Source of the DNA: an uncultured Alcaligenaceae bacterium
GTDB taxonomy: Bacteria > Pseudomonadota > Gammaproteobacteria > Burkholderiales > Burkholderiaceae_B
Direction of reading: 5' to 3'
NCBI GenBank assembly: GCA_937952975.1
Contig: CALFXX010000133.1
Span: forward strand, 1 to 23,115
Length of the DNA: 23,115 bases
Below, one piece after another: positions 7,370 to 13,850 of the stretch (positions are counted from its first letter, which is position 1; each line of letters opens with the position of its first letter). The position numbers were made by a program, and so were the translations under genes. A model generated the notes under the pieces. That model made no database searches, was not told the DNA's origin, and saw only the letters and a list, made by a program, of their open reading frames with translations.

Positions 7370-9034
7370 ATGTTTAACTATCACCACGCTGCGCGCGCTT
7401 GCGCAGCTGCAGGCCTCGTTGCCACCTTGGCTTTGGTTGCACCCGTTGGGGCACAGACGAGTTCCACGCCGGCTACGACCGCCGACCTGGCAAAGCTTCA
7501 AGAGAGTATTCAGGCGATGCGTCTTTTGTACGAAGAGCGCATCAATTCGCTCGAACAGAAGATCAATACGCTACAGCAACAAAACGCACAACTGGCTCGC
7601 CAGCAAGCGGCAGCATCAGCAGGCACACGGGTGCCCGTTGCTGGTGCAACCTCTATACCAACAACGGCAGTATCGACGGCGTCAACCACAGTCACTGCGA
7701 CTGCGGTAGCACCCGGGCGCAATGCCGCGACGGTACCCGTGATACCGACAACAGTGAGTGCCGTGCTCTCAGACCCAGCACCGAGCGATCGCAATACGAC
7801 GAGCAATACGGCGGCGGGTGCGCCTGACCTGGTGCGCAATCCTCCACCATCCTTGGGACGAGGGATCACTTTGCCAAAAATCGGGGCACTTACGCCAGAG
7901 ATTTCTCTCATTATCGATGGCAAGTATTCCGCGCAAAGTCAAAATCCTGAATCGCTGACGCGAGGGTTCGTATCTACAGGAGGTGAAAATATCCCTCGTG
8001 GCTTTTCTTTAGGTGAAACTGAGCTAGGCCTTGCAGGTACAGTTGATAATCTCTTTCGCGCAGAGGCGCGTCTTGTGCTCGCGCAAAATGGGCAAGACTT
8101 CAATGTCTCACTGGAAGAGGCGTTTTTTGAAACGCTCGGTTTACCAGCCGGTGAAAAAGTTAAAGCTGGTAAATTTTATTCAAACATTGGCTACCTGAAT
8201 AACAAGCACCCGCATGAATGGGATTTTGTTGATTTGCCGCTTGCGTACAAAGCATTTTTTGGCGGTCAGCTCAACAACACTGGCGCGCAGCTCTCGTGGG
8301 TGGCGCCTTTGGATGAGCTATATCTGAAACTTGGAGGCGAGCTCGGTCAGGGACTGTCGTACCCCAACAGTAATAACTTTAATGAAAACAAACCAAGACT
8401 CGCGACTGTTTTTGCAAAACTAGGCGGTGATATCGGTACTGAGTCCTCATGGCTTGGCGGGCTTTCGTATGTCACCGCGAGCACCGGCAATCGGCCTAGA
8501 ATTTCTGCGCTCAATGATACCGATACCTTTGACTTTACCGGTTCAACCAGTGTCTTGATTGCAGACTTTGTTTACAAGTGGTCGCCAAATGGTAACGCGA
8601 GTCGGCAAAATTGTGAATTGCAAGGCGAAGCGTTTTGGAATACGCAAAAAGGGTCGGCTGCGCTCACGGGTCCAAATTTTTACGCTTCGTGTCAGGCACC
8701 TTGTTTTGGTAACGCATATACCAATACTCAAAGTGGTTTTTATGTTCAGGCGATCTACCAATTCATGCCTAATTGGCGCGTCGGTTATCGCTTTGATCAA
8801 CTGTATGGCGGCAATTCATCGTACGGTTTCAGTGTAGACACCTTAAGTGGTACTGCACTCGAATCCTACAACCCAACGCGTAATACCCTCATGATTGATT
8901 GGGCAAATTCTGAATACTCAATGTTTAGATTGCAGTTGGCGCAAGACACGATGTATGGACCAGGTAAGACGAATAACCAAGTCTTTTTGCAATACGTGAT
9001 GAGCCTAGGCGCCCATAGTGCCCATCGCTTTTAG
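7370..9034 (+). CDS. Zinc-locus outer-membrane beta-barrel protein with N-terminal coiled coil (porin-like)
   Basis: A 554-residue exported protein. Residues 1-29 form a signal peptide ending APVGA-Q. About 38-82 form a Gln-rich coiled coil (YEERINSLEQKINTLQQQNA). About 83-165 form an Ala/Thr/Val/Pro-rich low-complexity linker. From about 175 to the C-terminus are alternating amphipathic strands ending in phenylalanine (SAHRF), the usual outer-membrane barrel signature. There is no TonB box or plug domain, so it is not a TonB-dependent receptor. The block GYLNNKHPHEWDFVDLPLAYKAF (in two parts, about 275-297), with H280 and H282, looks like the family core and may bind metal. Association with a ZnuA-like gene 60 bases downstream suggests zinc or zinc-complex passage; this is inferred. 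AAGGA about 7-12 bases before the ATG supports the start. Confidence 0.75.
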   Translation: MFNYHHAARACAAAGLVATLALVAPVGAQTSSTPATTADLAKLQESIQAMRLLYEERINSLEQKINTLQQQNAQLARQQAAASAGTRVPVAGATSIPTTAVSTASTTVTATAVAPGRNAATVPVIPTTVSAVLSDPAPSDRNTTSNTAAGAPDLVRNPPPSLGRGITLPKIGALTPEISLIIDGKYSAQSQNPESLTRGFVSTGGENIPRGFSLGETELGLAGTVDNLFRAEARLVLAQNGQDFNVSLEEAFFETLGLPAGEKVKAGKFYSNIGYLNNKHPHEWDFVDLPLAYKAFFGGQLNNTGAQLSWVAPLDELYLKLGGELGQGLSYPNSNNFNENKPRLATVFAKLGGDIGTESSWLGGLSYVTASTGNRPRISALNDTDTFDFTGSTSVLIADFVYKWSPNGNASRQNCELQGEAFWNTQKGSAALTGPNFYASCQAPCFGNAYTNTQSGFYVQAIYQFMPNWRVGYRFDQLYGGNSSYGFSVDTLSGTALESYNPTRNTLMIDWANSEYSMFRLQLAQDTMYGPGKTNNQVFLQYVMSLGAHSAHRF

Positions 9035-9094
9035 AGCAAAAGGCTTGTCTTGAAGGTTTCGTGTTTTAACCGACACGGCTCACTGGAGAACAGA

Positions 9095-10015
9095 ATGTTT
9101 TTATTTAAAGTATATCGAGTGCTTGGTCTGATGAGCGTCGCGCTCTGCTTCGGGTTGACCGGCTCAGGCGCTCAAGCTCAACTAAACGTCTTTGCAACGG
9201 TGCCTGAGTGGGGTGCGTTGGCAGAAGAACTGGGAGGCGAAAAAGTTAAAGTGTATGTTGCCACGAATGCCTTACAAGATCCGCACCGTGTTCAGGCGAG
9301 GCCATCGCTGCTGGCTCGGGCGCGCAACGCGCAACTGTTACTTGCGACAGGCTCAGAGCTTGAAATTGGTTGGCTACCCTTATTGCAGCGCGACGCCGGT
9401 AACGCAAAGATCTTGCCTGGTGCCCCAGGTATGTTCGAGGCGAGTCAATACGTTCAACTTCTGGGTATACCAGCGGTCGTTGATCGTAGTCTTGGGGATG
9501 TTCATGCGGCCGGCAATCCTCACATTCAAACTGACCCACGAAATTTCTTGCCAATTGCCCGTGCGTTGACTGAGCGTCTGATCTTGCTTGATTCGGGTAA
9601 CGGCAGTTTTTATCAGGATCGCTTGCGCGACTTCTTGGTTAAATGGCAAGCGAACATTGATCGCTGGGCAACGACGGCCAAGCCTTTGCGAGGTGAAAAG
9701 ATCTGGGTGCAGCACGATGGCTTTGTCTATCTAAACAATTGGCTGGGTTTAATCCAAGTTGGTGCGCTCGAGCCTTTACCGGGTCTTGATCCGTCAGTTG
9801 CTCACCTCAGTACCGTATTGCAGCGCCAAAGCCAGCTTCAAGGTCGAATGATTGTGACGTCGGCCTACGCAGGTGACGCTGCGTCTAAATGGTTTAGCGA
9901 AAGGGCCAAAGTGCCGCTTGTTGTTTTGCCTTTTACCGTTGGCGGTAATAAAGAGGCGACGACACTTGAGACTTTTTTTGAAAATACAGTTGCGCGCTTG
10001 ATGCGAGCGTTATGA
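9095..10015 (+). CDS. Metal ABC transporter substrate-binding protein, ZnuA-like (first of two)
   Basis: A 306-residue cluster A-I periplasmic binding protein with signal peptide 1-28 (...TGSGAQA-Q). Three likely zinc-binding histidines stand at H64 (LQDPHRVQARPS), H143 (GNPHIQTDP) and H207 (WVQHDGFVYL), matching the three His positions of ZnuA proteins. The fourth, acidic ligand expected late in the protein is not evident: the segment reads LPFTVGGNKEA. There is no His-rich loop. I chose the ATG at 9095, with GGAG upstream, over a TTG at 9050, because it places the signal peptide at the N-terminus. The gene lies with the barrel gene, converges on zur, and is separate from the znuC-znuB operon. 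It may deliver zinc to the same ZnuBC permease or bind it for storage. Confidence 0.85.
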   Translation: MFLFKVYRVLGLMSVALCFGLTGSGAQAQLNVFATVPEWGALAEELGGEKVKVYVATNALQDPHRVQARPSLLARARNAQLLLATGSELEIGWLPLLQRDAGNAKILPGAPGMFEASQYVQLLGIPAVVDRSLGDVHAAGNPHIQTDPRNFLPIARALTERLILLDSGNGSFYQDRLRDFLVKWQANIDRWATTAKPLRGEKIWVQHDGFVYLNNWLGLIQVGALEPLPGLDPSVAHLSTVLQRQSQLQGRMIVTSAYAGDAASKWFSERAKVPLVVLPFTVGGNKEATTLETFFENTVARLMRAL

Positions 10016-10078
10016 GCAAAGAGGCTAGGCGATAAGCTGCCGATGCGATTTGAAGTCTCGATGGGTGCTCACTGTGGC

Positions 10079-10444
10079 TTAGCAGTTTTTGCAGCGACCA
10101 TACAGCGTTAGATCATGATCTTCGACCGTAAAACCTTTAGGCGCAAGGGCTGCCAAGTCTGTCGGGCATGAATGTATGTCAAAGACTTTTTGGCACTGAT
10201 TGCATTGAAAATGGTGGTGATGACCGTGACCTGACAGCTCGAAGCGAGGGTTTTCGCCGGGCAGCACAACTTGCCTGAGCAGGCCTTCATCGACCATTGT
10301 TTTTAAATTGCGATAGATCGTCGCGATGCCGATACGTGGCACGATCTCGCACGCTAAATCCAGCACCTCTTGCGCGAGCAGCGGGCGCGCCGCACGCTGC
10401 AAAGCGTCGCGAATAGCAGAGCGTTGAACAGTCGATCTTTCCAT
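10079..10444 (-). CDS. zur: Fur-family metalloregulator, probable zinc uptake regulator Zur
   Basis: A compact 121-residue Fur-family repressor. The N-terminal winged helix includes the recognition segment GIATIYRNLKTMVDEGLL (about 39-56). The dimerisation half carries a HGHHHHFQCNQC cluster (H73, H75-H78, C81, C84) and ends exactly at a second pair, GRCKNC (C118, C121). These two CxxC pairs form the structural zinc site of Fur-family proteins. An in-frame stop just upstream makes the ATG at 10444 the first possible start. Zur rather than Fur is inferred because the gene is divergent from znuCBA and converges with a ZnuA-like gene, while the heme operon has its own Fur box. Zinc-loaded Zur would repress the flanking genes, probably through the inverted repeat at 10490-10515. 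No clear Shine-Dalgarno is visible. Confidence 0.85.
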   Translation of the reverse strand: MERSTVQRSAIRDALQRAARPLLAQEVLDLACEIVPRIGIATIYRNLKTMVDEGLLRQVVLPGENPRFELSGHGHHHHFQCNQCQKVFDIHSCPTDLAALAPKGFTVEDHDLTLYGRCKNC

Positions 10445-10489
10445 GAGTCAGTTTTAAAGGTTAAGGCAAAAAGCTCAGACGCAAACATT

Positions 10490-10515
10490 GATAATGATAT
10501 TGTATTATCATTACC
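10490..10515. promoter_or_regulatory. AT-rich inverted repeat between zur and znu genes: probable Zur (Fur-family) operator
   Basis: TAATGATA (10492-10499) and TATCATTA (10506-10513) form a perfect 8-base inverted repeat around a 6-base spacer, with an additional outer G-C pair (10490/10515). It lies 46 bases from the zur start and 44 bases from the first znu-operon start, in the only gap between the divergent genes. The left arm matches the first ten bases of the Fur consensus (GATAATGATA), but the right arm is shifted, as expected for a related regulator with different spacing. Confidence 0.65.
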
Positions 10516-10558
10516 GAAAATCCTGCAAATATTTCCTAGCCTAAGCTTTCGCACCCTC

Positions 10559-10765
10559 ATGCAGCCTCGCGACCACAGTCACAGTCATGATCACAGCGAC
10601 GATCACGCGCACAGCCATCGCCACGAACAGATCCTGCCTCCCGCTAAGGTCCGCGTCGAGCATAGTCCCGTTCTTGCTAGTGTTTGGGCAAGGCTGACGT
10701 TTGTGCTGGCCCTCTCAGGGTTACTTTGGTTGGCTGTCGCTTGGGCGTTGGTAAGCGATGTCTAA
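10559..10765 (+). CDS. 68-residue His-rich single-pass membrane protein, first gene of the znu operon
   Basis: The ATG at 10559 gives MQPRDHSHSHDHSDDHAH..., with eight histidines between residues 6 and 22, alternating with Ser and Asp. A Pro-containing spacer follows, then one hydrophobic helix at about 42-65 (VWARLTFVLALSGLLWLAVA) and a short SDV tail. The frame stays open upstream through zur promoter and antisense sequence, but that extension is not protein-like and would cross the operator. The gene overlaps znuC by 8 bases, so the two are translationally coupled. Positive charges lie N-terminal to the helix (K30, R32, R45), which favours a cytoplasmic His-rich tail, though topology is uncertain. 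A likely role is zinc capture or buffering beside the ZnuBC transporter. I do not recognise a named family. There is no strong Shine-Dalgarno. Confidence 0.7.
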   Translation: MQPRDHSHSHDHSDDHAHSHRHEQILPPAKVRVEHSPVLASVWARLTFVLALSGLLWLAVAWALVSDV

Positions 10766-11543
10766 CATTCCGGCAATGCGTAGCGCGCCTGACGTGATCG
10801 AAATTAATAATCTGACCCTGGCCTATCAGGGGCATCCTGCCGTCCATCATGTCACCGGGCGATTTTTGCCGGGTTCGCTGACTGCGATCGTTGGTCCCAA
10901 CGGCGCCGGCAAAAGTACGCTGCTCGGCGCCTTATCTGGGCAGCTCCAAGCTGCAGAAGGATCGATCCGCTTTGGGCAGGCGTCAAACGGCATGCTGGCC
11001 TACTTACCTCAGCAATCCTCCATTGACAGAGAGTTTCCTGTCCAGGTGTTAGACGTCGTCTTGCTTGGCGCCTGGCGCGAGCTTAAAAGTTTTAGTCGAG
11101 TGACCGCGTTGATGCGCACCCGTGCTACCGAAGCGCTGGCGGCTGTTGGTTTGGTAGGTTTTGAACGGCGTTTTATCGGTGAACTGTCGGTTGGACAACT
11201 GCAACGCGTGTTGTTTGCCCGCTTGTTAATGCAAGATGCCGCAATCATTTTGCTCGACGAACCGTTCAACGCCTTAGATACCCGCACAGCGGACGATCTA
11301 TTACAGGTTGTGTTGACGTGGCACCGCGAGGCACGCACGGTGATCGCAGTGTTACATGATATGAATATGGTGCGCGCGCATTTTCCTCAAACATTATTGC
11401 TGGCACGCGAGGTCATCGCGTGGGGCGATAGCACTCAAGCGCTTGCACCTGAAAACCTGGCCCGAGCACGTCAAACGTCTGAGTATTGGGATGAGCGAGC
11501 ACCCTGGTGCGCCAGACCGAATGACACAGGGGCGGTACGCTGA
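10758..11543 (+). CDS. znuC: Zinc ABC transporter ATP-binding protein ZnuC
   Basis: A 261-residue ABC ATPase that powers zinc import. Motifs in order: Walker A GPNGAGKST (46-54), Q-loop LPQQSS (Gln85 region), signature LSVGQLQR (143-150), Walker B IILLDEP (163-169), D-loop NALD and switch histidine H200 (VLHDMN). The signature has Val in place of the usual third-position Gly, seen in many metal-type ATPases. Overlap with the His-rich gene upstream (8 bases) and with znuB downstream (TGATG, one shared base) shows a tightly coupled operon. Placement beside Zur and two ZnuA-like proteins makes zinc the most likely substrate; manganese-type relatives share the fold, so specificity is inferred from context. 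Confidence 0.9.
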   Translation: MSNIPAMRSAPDVIEINNLTLAYQGHPAVHHVTGRFLPGSLTAIVGPNGAGKSTLLGALSGQLQAAEGSIRFGQASNGMLAYLPQQSSIDREFPVQVLDVVLLGAWRELKSFSRVTALMRTRATEALAAVGLVGFERRFIGELSVGQLQRVLFARLLMQDAAIILLDEPFNALDTRTADDLLQVVLTWHREARTVIAVLHDMNMVRAHFPQTLLLAREVIAWGDSTQALAPENLARARQTSEYWDERAPWCARPNDTGAVR

Positions 11544-12436
11544 TGGTCGCTGACGTATTGATTTTGCTCTATGGTTGGTTCTTTCAACCGTTCGTTGATT
11601 ATGGTTTCATGCGCCGCGCGCTGGTCGCTTGTCTGGCGATTGGATCGGCTTGTGGCCCGATCGGCACCGTCCTTGTTTTGCGTCGGATGAGTTTGGCGGG
11701 CGATGCCATTGCGCACGCAGTGTTACCGGGTGCCGCTGTTGGTTTTATATTTTTTGGGCTCTCGCTGCCAGCAATGTCCATTGGTAGCTTTATCGCCGCT
11801 GCACTCATGGCGTTGCTCGCTGCGGCCGTCACGCGCTGGACGGCGCAAAAAGAAGACGCTAGTTTCGCTTCTTTTTATCTGATCACACTTGCGCTAGGTG
11901 TCATGTTAATTGCGACCTCCGGGAGTAAGGTTGATTTGCTGCATTTTTTATTTGGTAGCGTACTCGCAATCGACGGTCCTTCGTTATTACTCATCACAGG
12001 CGCCTCAAGCTTCACCTTGCTCGGACTTGCCATCATCTGGCGCCCTTTAATCGTTGAGTGTTTCGATCCAGTTTTTTTGCGCTCGGTGGGTGGCCGTGGA
12101 GCCCTAGTGCATCAACTGTTTATGATGATGGTGGTGTTGACGTTGGTCTCTGCGTTCCAAGCGCTGGGTACGTTGATGGCTGTTGGCCTGCTGATGTTGC
12201 CGGCCACGGCAGCCAGATTTTGGTGTGCGGGTGTCGTCGCTAGGGCGTTACTCGCTGCAGGGTTCGGTGCGTTGAGCGGAGCGGCTGGTTTGCTGATTTC
12301 GTATCACGCGAATGTACCGTCTGGGCCTGCTATTGTGTTGTGTGCTGGTGCACTCTATTTGTTGTCTCTGTGTGTTGGCATGCGTGATAGTCTCAGGACG
12401 ATTTGGTTTCCGACTAGTCAGCACAAAGAGGCTTGA
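11543..12436 (+). CDS. znuB: Zinc ABC transporter permease ZnuB (ABC-3 family)
   Basis: A 297-residue inner-membrane permease with about eight to nine hydrophobic segments. Family landmarks are the early VLRRMSLAGDAIAHAVLPGA block (about 45-65) and a late VSAFQALGTLMAVGLLMLPA block (about 204-223), both strongly conserved in ZnuB/MntB/TroC permeases. It forms the translocation channel and pairs with ZnuC. The start codon shares one base with the znuC stop (TGATG), indicating translational reinitiation. znuA follows after one base. Confidence 0.92.
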   Translation: MVADVLILLYGWFFQPFVDYGFMRRALVACLAIGSACGPIGTVLVLRRMSLAGDAIAHAVLPGAAVGFIFFGLSLPAMSIGSFIAAALMALLAAAVTRWTAQKEDASFASFYLITLALGVMLIATSGSKVDLLHFLFGSVLAIDGPSLLLITGASSFTLLGLAIIWRPLIVECFDPVFLRSVGGRGALVHQLFMMMVVLTLVSAFQALGTLMAVGLLMLPATAARFWCAGVVARALLAAGFGALSGAAGLLISYHANVPSGPAIVLCAGALYLLSLCVGMRDSLRTIWFPTSQHKEA

Positions 12437-12437
12437 A

Positions 12438-13394
12438 ATGTTGCGCACAGTCACTAGACGCCTGATTCGTGGCACGCTGCTCAGTCTGCTTTGTATCGCT
12501 GCGCAATCGCTCAGTGCGCAACAGTTGCCTGTAGTCGCGAGCTTCTCGGTGTTAGCCGATATGGTGCGTGAGGTGGGTGGGCAATACGTCGAGGTCTTTT
12601 CGCTTGTTGGTCCAAACGCGGATTCACATGTGTTTGATCCTACACCTGCCGATGCTAAGCGGATTGCCTCGGCAAAGTTAGTATTTGTCAACGGCCTAGG
12701 GTTTGAAGGCTGGCTCGACAGACTCGTAAAAGCCTCAGGGTATCGTGGCCCAATTGTTGTTGTGAGTAAAGGCTTAAGTACTCCTTCTCAGCCGACTAAA
12801 GAGCAAGCGGGCGCACGTGCCGCCAATCACAAACCCGTTGAGCACCGTCATGGAGCCTTAGACCCTCATGCCTGGCAAAACCTAGCCAATGCCGCGTTGT
12901 ATGTGCAGACGATCCGCGATGCCTTGATTGCAGCGATGCCGATGCACGCTGCCCATCTAAATCAACGCGCTGCCGAGTACACCGATCGTATTCAGTCATT
13001 AGATCAGGCCACAAAAGTGCGCATCGCTGCGATTGCTGTTGAGCGACGTCGGGTCATTACTTCACATGACGCCTTCGGATATTTTGCTGCGGCCTACGGT
13101 GTTATCTTTTACCCTCTGCAAGGCTTAGCGACTGCAAGCGAGCCTTCGGCGGCAGAGATTGTTCGCATTGTTGATCAGATTAAGAAGAACAAGGTGTCAG
13201 CGATCTTTACCGAAAATATCTCTGATCCACGTGTGCTCGAGCGTATCGCCAAGGACAGCGGCGCTAAAGTAGGTGGTCGTTTATATGCCGATGCGCTCAC
13301 AGAGCCGGGTACCGCCGCCGACACGTACTTGAAAATGTTTGAGCGCAACGTCACCACAATCGTTGACGGAATCTCAGCCAAAGGTCACGAATAG
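12438..13394 (+). CDS. znuA: Zinc ABC transporter substrate-binding protein ZnuA (second of two, operon copy)
   Basis: A 318-residue periplasmic binding protein with signal peptide 1-28 (...AAQSLSAQQ). Likely zinc ligands are H64 (ADSHVFDPTP), H144 (LDPHAW), H210 (TSHDAFGYFA) and D285 (LYADAL), matching the H/H/H-or-E/D site of the ZnuA/PsaA family. A short loop, HKPVEHRHGALDPH (131-144), is a reduced form of the His-rich loop found in ZnuA. I chose the ATG at 12438 (AGAGG upstream, one base after znuB) over an ORF extension reaching back into znuB at 12312. As third core component after znuC and znuB it is the dedicated binding protein of the transporter. It differs clearly from the 9095-10015 protein, so the two are not a recent duplication. 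Confidence 0.9.
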   Translation: MLRTVTRRLIRGTLLSLLCIAAQSLSAQQLPVVASFSVLADMVREVGGQYVEVFSLVGPNADSHVFDPTPADAKRIASAKLVFVNGLGFEGWLDRLVKASGYRGPIVVVSKGLSTPSQPTKEQAGARAANHKPVEHRHGALDPHAWQNLANAALYVQTIRDALIAAMPMHAAHLNQRAAEYTDRIQSLDQATKVRIAAIAVERRRVITSHDAFGYFAAAYGVIFYPLQGLATASEPSAAEIVRIVDQIKKNKVSAIFTENISDPRVLERIAKDSGAKVGGRLYADALTEPGTAADTYLKMFERNVTTIVDGISAKGHE

Positions 13395-13504
13395 CTGTGC
13401 GGTTTGTGAACAGCGTAAATTCTCGGGCGTGTACTGCCTTAGAGGTCCGATTGTTATAACGCGTGGTTGATCAAATGCGCTTTGCAACAAAAAACCACCT
13501 ATTT

Positions 13505-13523
13505 GCAAATGAGAATCATTATC
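13505..13523 (+). promoter_or_regulatory. Fur box upstream of the heme-uptake operon
   Basis: The sequence gcaaatgagaatcattatc matches 16 of 19 positions of the consensus GATAATGATAATCATTATC. It ends 15 bases before the hemP start. A ttgcaa at 13503-13508 and ttaaaa at 13526-13531 are spaced by 17 bases, so the box may sit between -35 and -10, but the -10 match is poor. Iron-loaded Fur would repress the whole operon. Confidence 0.88.
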
Positions 13524-13538
13524 GTTTAAAATGACGAT

Positions 13539-13763
13539 ATGGATGATTCATTGCCTACAAGTCGCTCTCAAACAGTTTGTCTGAACGACGAAAAAATCTC
13601 GAAACAACCCGCTCGCACATCACCTAGGTTAGGTGACAAGGGTTTACTTCGTCTATCAACTGACTGGTTGTTTCAGTCAGCTAAAGAGATTGAGATCGAG
13701 CATCATGGTGACTTGTACCGTCTGCGACAAACCGCACTGGGTAAATTGATACTCACCAAGTAA
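13539..13763 (+). CDS. hemP: Hemin uptake protein HemP/HmuP
   Basis: A 74-residue protein. Its C-terminal half carries the HemP family pattern: LSTDWLFQSAKEIEIEHHG, then YRLRQTALGKLILTK. HemP/HmuP proteins are small cytoplasmic factors found at the head of heme-uptake operons; in some rhizobia and Burkholderia they are needed for expression of the heme receptor. The N-terminal 35 residues are polar and poorly conserved. The gene lies 15 bases after a Fur box and 87 bases before the receptor gene. The ATG has no clear Shine-Dalgarno and the leader may be very short. Confidence 0.9.
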   Translation: MDDSLPTSRSQTVCLNDEKISKQPARTSPRLGDKGLLRLSTDWLFQSAKEIEIEHHGDLYRLRQTALGKLILTK

Positions 13764-13773
13764 CCGTTTCACC

Positions 13774-13796
13774 GCCGCAGTCTGCGGCACATTTTT
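13774..13796 (+). terminator. Small hairpin plus T-tract between hemP and the hemin receptor gene (possible attenuator)
   Basis: GCCGCA (13774-13779) and TGCGGC (13783-13788) pair perfectly around a gtc loop. Three bases later comes ttttt (13792-13796). This is a short intrinsic-terminator-like element inside the operon, 10 bases after the hemP stop. It could partly terminate transcription or act as a processing site. Confidence 0.5.
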
Positions 13797-13850
13797 CAAT
13801 GCACAAGCCAGCCTACGCCAGCCAGTGCCTAAATCACTTTAGGACACCCT

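Noticed and set aside
7399..7958. Overlapping open frames on both strands across the 5' part of the barrel gene
   Set aside because: The Ala/Thr/Val-rich linker creates long stop-free shadows; only the 7370 frame has signal peptide, coiled coil and barrel.
9050..9094. TTG start adding 15 residues to the first ZnuA-like protein
   Set aside because: It would bury the signal peptide; the ATG at 9095 has a better ribosome site.
10016..10078. Terminator between the converging ZnuA-like and zur genes
   Set aside because: No stem with T-tract was found on either strand in this 63-base gap.
10370..10558. Longer version of the His-rich protein starting at 10370
   Set aside because: The extension is antisense to the start of zur and runs through the AT-rich operator candidate; the translated part is low in protein-like features, so the ATG at 10559 is preferred.
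12312..12437. N-terminal extension of the second ZnuA into znuB
   Set aside because: The frame merely stays open inside znuB. A proper signal peptide begins at the ATG at 12438 with an upstream AGAGG.
13394..13414. GCTGT/ACAGC hairpin just after znuA as a terminator
   Set aside because: Five-base stem, 11-base loop and no T-tract; too weak to call.
13453..13460. Palindrome GTTATAAC between znuA and hemP, reminiscent of a Zur half-site core
   Set aside because: Only 8 bases with no flanking symmetry; such palindromes are expected by chance, and a stronger Fur box lies next to hemP.
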